Shown: positions 1 through 9,005 of the stretch, in pieces
Position numbering within the stretch: the first letter of the stretch is position 1
How the letters are laid out: every line of letters starts with the position of its first letter
Origin: UBA11891 sp049890035
GTDB taxonomy: Bacteria > Bacteroidota > Bacteroidia > Flavobacteriales > Flavobacteriaceae
Direction: 5' to 3'
Length of the DNA: 64,000 nt
Assembly (NCBI GenBank): GCA_049890035.1
Contig: JBMHCG010000036.1
Span: forward strand, 120,960-184,959
Program-made: the position numbers and the translations under genes
Notes under the pieces: generated by a model
Told to the model about the DNA's origin: nothing
The model's database searches: none
Seen by the model: the letters and a program-made list of their open reading frames with translations, nothing else

Positions 1-1
1 A

Positions 2-265
2 CATCCTGACACCTATAGTTTTGGTGGGGAAGATGGACTGGAGGAAACCCCTTTGATTCATCCAAATAGCGAAGACAGAACCGACCAATATGCTGGGACA
101 CCTGCCTGGAATGAGGTTTCTCTGCTAGCAAACTACAATTGGACAGAGCAAGTACGGGTCAAAGCGGGTCTGGAAAATATTTTTGATACGCATTACCGAA
201 CTTTTGCCTCGGGTATATCCGCCCCAGGAAGAAGTTTTCGTTTGGGCATCCAAGTAGATTTGTAG
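2..265 (+). CDS. TonB-dependent receptor, C-terminal end (partial)
   Basis: The reading frame is open to the left edge, so only the last 87 residues of a larger protein are present. They show the end of an outer-membrane beta barrel: alternating strands, the segment LENIFDTHYRTFASG typical of the last strands of TonB-dependent receptors, then a short final strand ending in VDL just before the stop. Such receptors import siderophores, vitamins or oligomers across the outer membrane using TonB energy. The substrate cannot be told from this tail. The final residue is Leu rather than the usual aromatic, which is mildly unusual. ileS follows 71 bases later on the same strand. Confidence 0.8.
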   Translation, partial: HPDTYSFGGEDGLEETPLIHPNSEDRTDQYAGTPAWNEVSLLANYNWTEQVRVKAGLENIFDTHYRTFASGISAPGRSFRLGIQVDL

Positions 266-292
266 TCCTTCTTCTCATAGCTCGAATCTTCC

Positions 293-310
293 CGAAAATG
301 ATTATTTTCG
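293..310. other. Perfect 7-bp inverted repeat between receptor tail and ileS
   Basis: CGAAAAT, a 4-base loop GATT, then ATTTTCG. It lies 28 bases after the receptor stop and 27 before ileS. It lacks a T-run, so it is a poor intrinsic terminator. It could be an RNA-stabilising hairpin or an operator. The assignment is open. Confidence 0.3.
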
Positions 311-336
311 CAGGCGAGTGAGAAAAGCGCATAGCC

Positions 337-3300
337 ATGGCATTTAAGGAATACAAACGTTTTGATCTCCCTTCCATAGCGAACGAGGTACGGAATTACT
401 GGGAAGCGGAAAACATCTTTGAAAAAAGTATTCGCTCCCGTGAAGGAAACGCACCCTTTGTGTTTTACGAAGGGCCGCCATCGGCCAATGGTATGCCCGG
501 TATCCATCATGTGATGGCACGAGCTATAAAGGATATTTTTTGTCGTTACAAGACACAAAAAGGCTTTCAGGTAAAGCGAAAGGCTGGCTGGGACACACAC
601 GGGCTTCCTGTTGAACTGGGTGTAGAAAAAGAACTGGGTATCACCAAAGACGAAATTGGTGCATCTGTATCGGTTTCCGATTACAACCAGGCTTGTAAAA
701 AAGCGGTTATGCGCTATACGGATGTTTGGAACCAACTCACTTCTCAGATGGGGTATTGGGTGGACATGGACGATCCCTACGTCACCTATGAATCCAAATA
801 CATCGAAAGTGTTTGGTGGTTACTCAAACAAATATACCAGAAAGGGTTGCTGTACAAAGGGTATACCATTCAGCCCTATTCTCCCAAAGCAGGAACTGGA
901 TTGAGTTCTCATGAACTCAATCAACCGGGTACCTACCGTGACGTTACCGATACAACAGTGACTGCCATGTTCCAAACAATAAGGGAAAGTTTACCGAAGG
1001 CACTTCAGTCCGATCAAGAACTGTATGTCCTTGCCTGGACTACAACCCCCTGGACACTTCCTTCCAATACGGCACTCACGGTTGGGAAAAAAATTTCGTA
1101 TGCCATTATCCAAACCTTTAATCAATATACGCACCTACCCATTCGGGTGTTGGTCGCTAAAGCATTGGTCGAAAAAGTTTTTGGTAAAAAATACAATCCT
1201 GTTAAAACGCAAGCCGAAGTAGCAGCGTATAACCCTACTGAAAAGCGAATACCCTATTGGATCGAAACCTACACAGACGGATCTGCTCTTTTGGGAATTC
1301 GATATGAGCAACTGTGGGAAGACGCACCCCTTCCTATTGAAAATCCAGAAAACGCATTCCGAATTATTGCCGGGGATTTTGTTACCACCCAAGATGGAAC
1401 CGGGATAGTGCACACCGCTCCTACCTTCGGTGCTGATGATGCCAAGGCAGCCAGTGAAGCAACCCCCCCTGTGCCACCACTAAGGGTAATGGATGAAAAT
1501 GGCAATTGCGTCCCATTGGTCGATCTGCAAGGAAAATTTCGTCCCGAACTGGGGGCACTGGGAGAAAAGTATGTTAAAAATGAATATTACCCCCAAGGCG
1601 AAGCCCCAGAAAAGTCCGTCGATGTAGAAATTGCAATCCGATTAAAAGAACGCAACCGAGCTTTTCATGTTGAGAAATATGTTCACTCGTATCCGAATTG
1701 TTGGCGGACAGACAAACCCATACTGTATTACCCTTTAGACTCTTGGTTTGTAAAAATGACTGCCGTTCGCGATCGTATGGTTACACTTAACGAGCAAATC
1801 AACTGGAAACCCAAATCTACTGGAGTAGGACGTTTTGGCAATTGGCTTCAAAACGCCAATGACTGGAATCTGTCACGTTCTCGCTTTTGGGGGATCCCGC
1901 TACCCATATGGCGCTCCGAAGATGGACAGCAACAAAAGGTTATTGGGTCTATGGAAGAGTTTATTGTTGAAATTGAAAATGCCATTGAAGCCGGGGTTCA
2001 AAACGAAAACCCTTTTGCCAGTTTTAAAGTAGGGGACTTCTCCAAAACAAATTACGAAACCATCGACTTGCACAAAAATGTGGTGGACACCATTACATTG
2101 GTTGGAACAGACGGCAAAACACCCCTGGTCAGAGAAAATGATTTGATTGATGTGTGGTTTGATTCTGGTTCCATGCCCTATGCACAGTGGCATTACCCCT
2201 TTGAAAACAAAGAAAAAATTGATTCCGGAGAAGCATTCCCAGCTGATTATATAGCGGAAGGCGTGGACCAGACCCGAGGATGGTTCTACACCCTACACGC
2301 TATAGGCACTTTGGTTTTTGATCAGATCGCTTTCAAAAACGTAATTTCAAATGGACTCGTTTTGGACAAAAAAGGACAAAAAATGTCCAAACGCCTGGGC
2401 AATGCTACCGATCCCTTTGAAACCATCAAAAAATATGGTCCCGATGCAACACGTTGGTATATGATTGCCAATGCCAATCCTTGGGACAATCTGAAATTTG
2501 ATGTCGAAGGAATTGAAGAAGTTCAGCGGAAATTTTTCGGCACCCTCTACAACACCTATTCTTTTTTTAGTCTCTACAGTAATCTTGACGGGTTTTGTTA
2601 CGAACAGCAACCGCTACCCAAGGAAAAACGGACCGAACTAGATCGATGGATTCTATCTGAAATGCATACACTCATCGCTCAGGTTGACGCCTACTACGAA
2701 GACTACGAGCCCACCAAAGCAGCCCGTGTTATGGCTGAATTTGTTCAAGAGAAGTTGAGTAATTGGTACGTTCGACTCAACCGTCGTCGATTTTGGAAAG
2801 GGAGCTACGGAACAGACAAAATTGCAGCCTACCAAACACTGTTTGAATGCTTGCTCAGCGTCGCTAAATTGGCGGCTCCTATTGCACCCTTTTACACGGA
2901 CCGATTGTATCAAGACCTGATGGCTCAAACCCGCTTGGAAAATCATGCCTCCGTACATATCAGCAAGTTCCCCAGTGCTGACGATAGATGGATTGATAAA
3001 AATTTGGAAACACGCATCAACAAAGCCCGCCTTATTGTTTCCTTGGGATTATCCCTTCGAAAAAAGGAACAAATAAAAGTTCGACAGCCCCTTCAAAAGG
3101 TAATGATCCCTGTAAAAAACCAAGAAGAAAGAAATGCCTTGTTGGCCGTTGCGGACCAAATTCAATCCGAAATCAATGTAAAGGAACTGGAGCTTTTGGA
3201 TGACGCATCTACAATTTTGGTCAAAGAAATCAAACCCAACTTTAAGAGCCTGGGGCCACGCTTTGGAAAAGATATGCGGTATGCCACCGAAGTCATTAAA

Positions 3301-3741
3301 AAGCTGACCGAAGAACAGATTAAAACATTGGAAGAAGAAGGGGAGTTGGCCGTTCGTATCAACGAAAAAAATAGTATTTTAGAACGCTCGGATGTTGAAA
3401 TAACGACCAAAGACATTGCAGGTTGGCTGATAGCCTCGAACGGAGGTGTCACTGTGGCACTGGATAGCACCCTAACCCCCTCTCTGATTAACGAAGGAAT
3501 TTCTAGGGAATTGGTCAACCGAATCCAAAACCTCCGAAAAGATGCGGGACTTGAAGTTACCGACACGATTGCTGTTCAGATAGAACATCATGAAACACTA
3601 GAAAATGCCATAGCAGCGAACAAACGCTATATCATGGAAGAGACCTTGACCAAAAAATTAGAATTTGTACCTGCCTTATCCCAAGGTCAATCGCTTGCAT
3701 TTGATACAATAGAGACAACGATTATCATTAATAAAATGTAG
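337..3741 (+). CDS. ileS: Isoleucyl-tRNA synthetase
   Basis: Charges tRNA-Ile with isoleucine in the cytoplasm and edits misactivated valine. At 1134 residues it has the long form usual in Bacteroidota, rather than the roughly 940-residue E. coli form. The class I HIGH-type motif appears as PGIHH near residues 54-58 and the KMSKR loop near 682-686. The CP1 editing insertion lies between them, with a typical tTTPWTLPSN segment near residue 235. The C-terminal anticodon-binding region is complete. The start is the ATG at 337. The DksA-like gene begins two bases after the stop, so the two are probably co-transcribed. This ileS-dksA-lspA order is common in flavobacteria. Confidence 0.97.
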   Translation: MAFKEYKRFDLPSIANEVRNYWEAENIFEKSIRSREGNAPFVFYEGPPSANGMPGIHHVMARAIKDIFCRYKTQKGFQVKRKAGWDTHGLPVELGVEKELGITKDEIGASVSVSDYNQACKKAVMRYTDVWNQLTSQMGYWVDMDDPYVTYESKYIESVWWLLKQIYQKGLLYKGYTIQPYSPKAGTGLSSHELNQPGTYRDVTDTTVTAMFQTIRESLPKALQSDQELYVLAWTTTPWTLPSNTALTVGKKISYAIIQTFNQYTHLPIRVLVAKALVEKVFGKKYNPVKTQAEVAAYNPTEKRIPYWIETYTDGSALLGIRYEQLWEDAPLPIENPENAFRIIAGDFVTTQDGTGIVHTAPTFGADDAKAASEATPPVPPLRVMDENGNCVPLVDLQGKFRPELGALGEKYVKNEYYPQGEAPEKSVDVEIAIRLKERNRAFHVEKYVHSYPNCWRTDKPILYYPLDSWFVKMTAVRDRMVTLNEQINWKPKSTGVGRFGNWLQNANDWNLSRSRFWGIPLPIWRSEDGQQQKVIGSMEEFIVEIENAIEAGVQNENPFASFKVGDFSKTNYETIDLHKNVVDTITLVGTDGKTPLVRENDLIDVWFDSGSMPYAQWHYPFENKEKIDSGEAFPADYIAEGVDQTRGWFYTLHAIGTLVFDQIAFKNVISNGLVLDKKGQKMSKRLGNATDPFETIKKYGPDATRWYMIANANPWDNLKFDVEGIEEVQRKFFGTLYNTYSFFSLYSNLDGFCYEQQPLPKEKRTELDRWILSEMHTLIAQVDAYYEDYEPTKAARVMAEFVQEKLSNWYVRLNRRRFWKGSYGTDKIAAYQTLFECLLSVAKLAAPIAPFYTDRLYQDLMAQTRLENHASVHISKFPSADDRWIDKNLETRINKARLIVSLGLSLRKKEQIKVRQPLQKVMIPVKNQEERNALLAVADQIQSEINVKELELLDDASTILVKEIKPNFKSLGPRFGKDMRYATEVIKKLTEEQIKTLEEEGELAVRINEKNSILERSDVEITTKDIAGWLIASNGGVTVALDSTLTPSLINEGISRELVNRIQNLRKDAGLEVTDTIAVQIEHHETLENAIAANKRYIMEETLTKKLEFVPALSQGQSLAFDTIETTIIINKM

Positions 3742-3743
3742 TT

Positions 3744-4127
3744 ATGGAAAAAGCTACGAAAACACGCTATTCGGATTCTGAATTAGCCGAATTCAGAGAC
3801 CTTATTGAAGAAAAAATAGAAAAAGCCAAAGCCGATTTAGAATTGCTGAAAAGTGCTTACATGAATGATGGGAACAATGGAACTGAAGACACCGCCCCGA
3901 CATTTAAAGCCTTTGAAGAGGGTTCCGAAACCATGTCCAAGGAAGCCAATACACAATTAGCCATTCGACAAGAAAAATTTATTCGTGACTTGAAAAATGC
4001 TTTGGTCCGTATTGAAAACAAAACCTATGGTATTTGCCGCGTAACAGGTAAGTTGATCAACAAACAACGTTTGTTGTTGGTACCCCATGCGACGCTAAGC
4101 ATTGAAGCCAAAAACATTCAAAAATAA
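3744..4127 (+). CDS. DksA/TraR-family protein without a four-Cys zinc finger
   Basis: A 127-residue protein with a predicted N-terminal coiled coil (roughly residues 10-90, rich in Glu/Lys) and a C-terminal block YGICRVTGKLINKQRL...PHATLS that matches the DksA/TraR zinc-finger region. Canonical DksA binds RNA polymerase through its secondary channel and modulates rRNA and stress promoters. Here only Cys98 remains of the four zinc-ligand cysteines, so the finger must fold without zinc or with different ligands. The gene starts two bases after ileS, and the next gene overlaps or abuts its stop. The family assignment is firm. A DksA-like regulatory role is inference. Confidence 0.85.
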   Translation: MEKATKTRYSDSELAEFRDLIEEKIEKAKADLELLKSAYMNDGNNGTEDTAPTFKAFEEGSETMSKEANTQLAIRQEKFIRDLKNALVRIENKTYGICRVTGKLINKQRLLLVPHATLSIEAKNIQK

Positions 4128-4156
4128 AACTTCTTGGTACGTTTTTATGGAGTCTT

Positions 4157-4738
4157 GTGGGAGTTACCGCACTTCCCCAATCTTCACAAATTCAGCATTG
4201 GGATGCCAGAAATCTGGCCTCTCTAGAATTGATTATCCCTTTTTGTGGCACCTTGAAACTGTCTTCACATGATCAAGAGAAAATTCACCTAAGCTATCGG
4301 GCTGAAGGGGAATACCAAGAACACATGGGCATCCACACGACGCACGAAGCACAGCATATGGAACTTCGTGAATTTCGAAATCCACTGCTTTTGAGCGAAT
4401 CTGATAAATTGGCTGCCCACAAAATAATCGCCAGTGAATTGGAATTGACTGTCCCTACACGGTTCATCGTATCTTTGCAAATGAAAAATGGTCGAATGCA
4501 CATTCAAGGACGTTTCAAACGACTTCGGGTGCAATTGGAAGAAGGGAGTGGAAAACTCCAATTGGAACAAACCCCTGGTGAGATGCAGACCGCTAGGGCT
4601 TCCGTAGATCTTTATCACAGCCAAATGTTTGTTCGTGCTTTGACCCCGAAAAGATCTTTTGACTGTGGCGATGCGGATCACGCTGATCAATTCCTGATAC
4701 ACAGTCAATCGGGTACTATTCGTTGCTATCCAAATTGA
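4157..4738 (+). CDS. Hypothetical exported protein between the dksA-like gene and lspA
   Basis: No function is recognised. The first canonical start is the GTG at 4157 (193 residues). The same frame, however, is open upstream to 4106. From the ATA at 4124 it encodes a basic-hydrophobic stretch (IKLLGTFLWSLVGVTALPQ) that looks like a signal peptide. That ATA overlaps the TAA stop of the preceding gene as ATAA, mimicking the common ATGA coupling. The mature part is beta-rich, with strands such as LELIIPFCGTLKL and ELTVPTRFIVSLQM, resembling repetitive surface-type folds. Its place in the ileS-dksA-lspA cluster suggests co-expression only. The start is uncertain. Confidence 0.65.
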   Translation: MGVTALPQSSQIQHWDARNLASLELIIPFCGTLKLSSHDQEKIHLSYRAEGEYQEHMGIHTTHEAQHMELREFRNPLLLSESDKLAAHKIIASELELTVPTRFIVSLQMKNGRMHIQGRFKRLRVQLEEGSGKLQLEQTPGEMQTARASVDLYHSQMFVRALTPKRSFDCGDADHADQFLIHSQSGTIRCYPN

Positions 4739-4768
4739 TATATGTATTTTTGAATTCAATTTTTGCCC

Positions 4769-5419
4769 ATGGTCACGTTTTCGTTTCGTCCTTTAAACGG
4801 CTTTACCGCCTGTATCCTTGTCAGTGTCCTCCTTTTGATTGACCAATGGATTAAAATCCATATCAAACTAAACTACCCCCTCACCCTATACGGTCAAGAT
4901 GCCATCATTGATTGGGGATTTTTTAAACTGCTTTTTGTGGAAAATAAAGGCATGGCAATGGGAACACGCCTGGATACCCTTTTCCCTTTTTTATCCGAAT
5001 ACACGGCTAAACTGTTGTTAACCGCTTTCCGATTAATTGCTATCTGCGGTTTGGGATATTGGCTGTGGGATTCCTTGCGTCAGAAAAATAGCAGCCTACT
5101 CCCCTACGCGCTTTGTCTCATTTTTGCGGGTGCGCTCGGCAATATTGTAGACTCTGTATTCTATGGGGTCTGGTTTACCGACAGCTATGGACAAGTTGCG
5201 ACCTGGGCTACTGGATCGGGCTATGCACCGCTATTTTTTGGCCATGTGGTAGATATGTTTCAATTTCCCTTAATTGAGTGGACTTGGCCTGAGTGGATTC
5301 CCCGTATTGGAGGCAAACGCTACTTGTTTTTTGAGTATATCTTTAATGCGGCTGATTCCTGGATAACCATCGGTGTTGGGATACTCTTATTTTTCAATAA
5401 GAAAATTTTTACTCCCTAG
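4769..5419 (+). CDS. lspA: Lipoprotein signal peptidase (signal peptidase II)
   Basis: Inner-membrane aspartyl protease that removes signal peptides from prolipoproteins after lipid attachment. From the ATG at 4769 the protein has 216 residues, longer than the roughly 165-residue E. coli enzyme but normal for Bacteroidota. The catalytic motifs are visible: GNIVDS (Asp128) and FNAADSW (Asp196). About four hydrophobic membrane segments surround them. A TTG at 4763 would add two residues and is less likely. Its stop shares four bases (CTAG) with the convergent cyclo-ligase gene. The many lipoproteins in this window (S9 peptidase, M23, SusD, amidohydrolase) would be its substrates. Confidence 0.93.
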   Translation: MVTFSFRPLNGFTACILVSVLLLIDQWIKIHIKLNYPLTLYGQDAIIDWGFFKLLFVENKGMAMGTRLDTLFPFLSEYTAKLLLTAFRLIAICGLGYWLWDSLRQKNSSLLPYALCLIFAGALGNIVDSVFYGVWFTDSYGQVATWATGSGYAPLFFGHVVDMFQFPLIEWTWPEWIPRIGGKRYLFFEYIFNAADSWITIGVGILLFFNKKIFTP

Positions 5420-5979
5420 GAAGGAAATTCCCAACGCCCGTTTTGGGTGATGTAACAGTCCAATGCCACGTCCTTGGTATGGAGATCGGAAATGGTAGAT
5501 ACAGGGGGAAAGAATCCTACACCGATCTTGAAAATGTTGGGGCGGCATTGTGCCAAAAACCGATCGTAAAAACCCTTTCCGTACCCCACCCGATGTCCTT
5601 GTTTGTCAACCATCAACAAAGGTATGATAACGGCATCCAACTGTTCCTCGGCCACCCTTTCCCCGTCAGATTCTGGAATGCCCCATGCATTGGGCGTCAA
5701 GACAGAAGTAGGGGTCCACAAGTGATGCGTTAAGGTGTCGGCAGTACGTATTTTGGAAGTAACAACCTGTCGCCCTGACTTCCACAACTCCCGAACCATA
5801 GGCTTAGTGTTGACTTCTGCTTGTGCCGCTATAGGAACAAAAACATGAATCCACTGCAGGTCTTTTGACAAGTCTTTCGTTAGCTGCTGACCGATCTGTA
5901 CACTCCACGACTCGTGATCTGAGGGTGACAGTTTCTTTCTCTCACTAAGAAAGTGTTTTCGAAGCTCGTTTTTTTTCAC
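5416..5979 (-). CDS. 5-formyltetrahydrofolate cyclo-ligase
   Basis: Converts 5-formyl-THF to 5,10-methenyl-THF using ATP, returning folate to one-carbon metabolism. The GTG start at 5979 gives 187 residues, the family's usual length, beginning VKKNELRKHFLSERKKLS. The open frame extends to 6087, but those extra residues are not family-like. The C-terminal part has the conserved GYGKGFYDRFL motif that binds phosphate, preceded by AVIIPLLMVDKQGHRVG. The start region lies opposite the upstream of the PorP-like gene, so the two are divergent. The 3' end is convergent with lspA, with four shared bases and no terminator visible between them. Confidence 0.9.
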   Translation of the reverse strand: MKKNELRKHFLSERKKLSPSDHESWSVQIGQQLTKDLSKDLQWIHVFVPIAAQAEVNTKPMVRELWKSGRQVVTSKIRTADTLTHHLWTPTSVLTPNAWGIPESDGERVAEEQLDAVIIPLLMVDKQGHRVGYGKGFYDRFLAQCRPNIFKIGVGFFPPVSTISDLHTKDVALDCYITQNGRWEFPS

Positions 5980-6125
5980 ACTCCGAAAGTACACAATTCC
6001 CCAATTAGGAAAACCGGTTTGTCCCCCTGTGCAAGCCCCCAAAATACAAGGTATGACAGGAATAAAGTTGAAGAAATAGGAATTCAAAGCAATTTTTGTA
6101 CCTTAGAATACCCAATCTTACTGAC

Positions 6126-7117
6126 ATGTCTCTACCTACAAGACATAACAACCTACTGTATTTTAGTTTTTTCTGGCTTTTTTTGGGCAGCTTCTTCGTG
6201 CGCAGCCAACTCAATGTACCGCCAACGATAGAAACAAATTCTGGCACGGGGCCTGAAATCATCCACTGTACCACCGATCCACTCATTTTTACCCTTCAAG
6301 TAAGTCCCACCAGTTCTAATAGTGTATTGAAATATCGATATGTACGGGATCGTGGGAATGTAATCTCAAACCTTACTGATCTTACGGTTAGTACCACCAT
6401 CAACCAATCCTTGGGAGCTTTACAAGACGGCGACATTGTTTTCGCTGAAATATATTTAGAAAACAACAACGGTGTTTTTCAAAAAATTTCGGAAACCCAA
6501 AACCTCATCTTCGGAGACCAACTCAACGCGGTGTCTGGTTTTTTTAGTATGGAGACATTGGATCCTCTATCGGATTTACAAGGAGCAATTAGCTATTTCG
6601 ATTTTACGGCTTCCTTGCTCCTTCACAACAATCAATACATGGTGGGGATGATTTTCCAACACTTAAATCGACCCAACAAAAGCTTTAATAACGAACTATC
6701 CAACCCCCTCCCCTCCCTATTCACTATGAAATTTTAGGGGGTTACGAATTCAATTTAAACCCCTTTGAAAACAACCTTTTACCGGGTTATTCCTATTTAT
6801 TTGCTTTTGCTTCTTTGGGCTTGCTGCAAAATCAAAAATTTCTTTATACCGCGCAGGAAGCTCAACTGGGTGCCTTTTCCGTAGGAATCAATCAAAAAAC
6901 CATTTTGAATAACGGATTTTCATTTAATAATATTGGGTTTTCTTTGGGTATGTCGGTTGAAAATTTTGACTTTGGATTGTTTTACCAATTGCCCTCAAAA
7001 ACAAAAAAATTGAGTACCCCAAGTATTTTTGAGTTGCAAGTGACCTTTAATTTTTCAAAATACCGAAGAAACAACCGAGGGTTTTACAAACGTCTACAAA
7101 CCGATAATTACTTTTAA
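6126..7117 (+). pseudogene. PorP/SprF-like gene, frameshifted, with an Ig-like front half
   Basis: The ATG at 6126 opens a frame with a signal peptide (FSFFWLFLGSFFVRS) and a beta-rich stretch of about 110 residues resembling Ig/PKD-type adhesin domains. From about base 6530 it changes to the C-terminal half of a PorP/SprF-type membrane protein (FDFTASLLLHNNQYMVGMIF, HLNRPNKSFNNELSNPLP). It stops at 6737. The PorP-like sequence continues in the next frame (HYEILGGYEFNLNPF onward) to the stop at 7117. Adding one C to the C4 tract at 6710-6713 joins the two parts. PorP/SprF proteins act with type IX secretion and gliding adhesins. The N-terminal PorP half is absent, so the gene looks like a damaged fusion. 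A sequencing error could explain the frameshift but not the missing half. Confidence 0.7.
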
Positions 7118-7178
7118 TCTTTCCTGCGGCTCCTTAGATAAATTGTTGGTAAAAGCATCAAATCTCTTATTTTTAAGC

Positions 7179-8981
7179 GTGGAATTGCCAACGCTAGACA
7201 TCCAAATCAAAACCCTTCCCGATAGCCCGGGTGTCTATCAATACTATGACAACAAAGACACTGTTATCTATGTGGGGAAGGCTAAAAATCTAAAAAAACG
7301 CGTCAACTCTTATTTTACCAAACAACATCTGAACAACCGTACCCGGATGTTGGTCAAAAACATTGTCAAAGTTGAACACATTGTTGTTTCCACCGAAATG
7401 GATGCTTTGTTACTGGAAAACAATCTGATTAAAAAATACCAGCCCAAGTACAATGTTATGTTGAAGGACGACAAATCCTATCCATGGATTTGTGTGAAGA
7501 AAGAACCTTTCCCTCGGGTATTTACCACCCGTAAGATTATACAAGATGGTTCGGAATATTTTGGTCCTTACACAAGTATGAAAACCGTCCGGACACTGTT
7601 GGATTTGATTAAAGGGATCTATCCATTACGCACATGTAACTATGATCTCCGACCCAAAAAAATTGCTGAAAATAAATACAAATTGTGCCTGGAATACCAC
7701 CTGGGAAATTGCTCGGGTCCTTGTGTGGGTAACATTAGCTTAGATGTCTATGAAGAAAACATCCAGTCCATTCGTGCCATCATCAAGGGAAATTTTAAAG
7801 CCTCGTTACAACAGTTCAGAGATCAGATGGAAGGACATGCCCAACAACTGGAATTCGAAGCCGCACAACGGATGAAAGATCGGTTGGATATTTTAGAAAA
7901 TTACCAAGCCAAATCAACTATCGTCAATCCCAAGATCAGTGAGGTAGATGTGTTTAGCATTATATCGGACGAAAGTTATGGTTATATCAATTTCCTACAG
8001 ATATCATTTGGGTCAATTATCCGATCCCATACAATAGAAATCAAAAAGAAATTAGACGAGTCAGACGTCGAATTGTTGCGATTGGCTGCTATAGAAATCC
8101 GGCAACGTTTTCATTCCCAATCCAAGGAAATTTATTCTTCACACCCCCTTGATTTGGGACCCCCGATTCAGGTTGTACGCCCCCAAAAAGGAGACAAAAA
8201 AAAGTTGGTCGAGCTTTCGTTACGCAATGCGAAATATTTTCGTATCGAACGTTTCAAACAGATGAAAATTGTGGATCCAGACCGGCACGAAAAACGCTTG
8301 ATGGCACAAATGAAAACTGATTTACGGCTATCCGTAGAACCCACCCATATCGAGTGTTTCGACAATTCCAATATTCAAGGGTCCAATCCTGTGGCTGCTT
8401 GCGTGGTCTTCAAACACGGTAAACCTAGTAAAAAAGACTACCGCCATTTCAAAATAAAAACTGTCATCGGCCCAGATGATTTTGCTTCAATGGAAGAAGT
8501 TGTCTACAGACGTTACAGGCGTTTGTTGGAGGAAGGAGAGTCACTGCCCCAGTTGATTGTTATTGACGGTGGGAAAGGTCAGTTATCCGCTGCTCTTAAA
8601 AGTTTAGACACCCTGGGTTTGCGAGGCAAAATCGCCATCATTGGTATTGCCAAACGCCTGGAAGAACTTTATTTTCCAGAAGACCCCATTCCGCTGTATT
8701 TGGACAAAAAATCCGAAACCTTAAAAGTCATCCAGCAATTGCGAAACGAAGCCCACCGATTTGGGATTACCTTACATCGCAACCGTCGTAGCAAAGGTGC
8801 ACTGCAATCCAAACTTGACGAAATTCCGGGGATTGGTCCCAAAACCAAAGAACAATTGCTAAAAAAATTCAAGTCTCTTAAACGGCTCCGTGCAGCACCT
8901 CCAGAAGCTTTGATTGAGTTGTTAGGGCCAAGCAAGGGAAAAACCCTTTACAAGGCACTAAATTCATCTGCTGCTTCATAA
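7179..8981 (+). CDS. uvrC: UvrABC excinuclease subunit C
   Basis: Makes the two incisions flanking a DNA lesion in nucleotide excision repair, acting with UvrA/UvrB. The order is typical: a GIY-YIG nuclease domain at the start (PGVYQYYDN, VIYVGKAKNLKKRV), a UVR segment near residue 215 (EFEAAQRMKDRLDIL), the RNase-H-like second nuclease domain (CFDNSNIQG; VIDGGKGQL), and C-terminal helix-hairpin-helix motifs (LDEIPGIGPKTKEQLL). The GTG at 7179 gives 600 residues, close to flavobacterial homologues. The frame opens at a TTG at 7143, which would add 12 unrelated residues. It follows the PorP-like remnant by 61 bases. Confidence 0.95.
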   Translation: MELPTLDIQIKTLPDSPGVYQYYDNKDTVIYVGKAKNLKKRVNSYFTKQHLNNRTRMLVKNIVKVEHIVVSTEMDALLLENNLIKKYQPKYNVMLKDDKSYPWICVKKEPFPRVFTTRKIIQDGSEYFGPYTSMKTVRTLLDLIKGIYPLRTCNYDLRPKKIAENKYKLCLEYHLGNCSGPCVGNISLDVYEENIQSIRAIIKGNFKASLQQFRDQMEGHAQQLEFEAAQRMKDRLDILENYQAKSTIVNPKISEVDVFSIISDESYGYINFLQISFGSIIRSHTIEIKKKLDESDVELLRLAAIEIRQRFHSQSKEIYSSHPLDLGPPIQVVRPQKGDKKKLVELSLRNAKYFRIERFKQMKIVDPDRHEKRLMAQMKTDLRLSVEPTHIECFDNSNIQGSNPVAACVVFKHGKPSKKDYRHFKIKTVIGPDDFASMEEVVYRRYRRLLEEGESLPQLIVIDGGKGQLSAALKSLDTLGLRGKIAIIGIAKRLEELYFPEDPIPLYLDKKSETLKVIQQLRNEAHRFGITLHRNRRSKGALQSKLDEIPGIGPKTKEQLLKKFKSLKRLRAAPPEALIELLGPSKGKTLYKALNSSAAS

Positions 8982-8998
8982 AAGATTTTCTACTTTTG
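8967..8998 (+). promoter_or_regulatory. Candidate promoter for the DUF3108-M23-pgi group
   Basis: TACTTTTG at 8991-8998 matches the Bacteroidota -7 consensus TANNTTTG. TCTG at 8967-8970 stands 20 bases before it in the -33 place. The -7 box ends 7 bases before the ATG at 9006, implying an almost leaderless mRNA. The match was found by eye only. Confidence 0.35.
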
Positions 8999-9005
8999 TA
9001 ACCGT

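Noticed and set aside
193..735. 180-residue open frame on the minus strand over the ileS start
   Set aside because: It lies antisense to clearly conserved IleS residues and has no signal, domain or codon support of its own.
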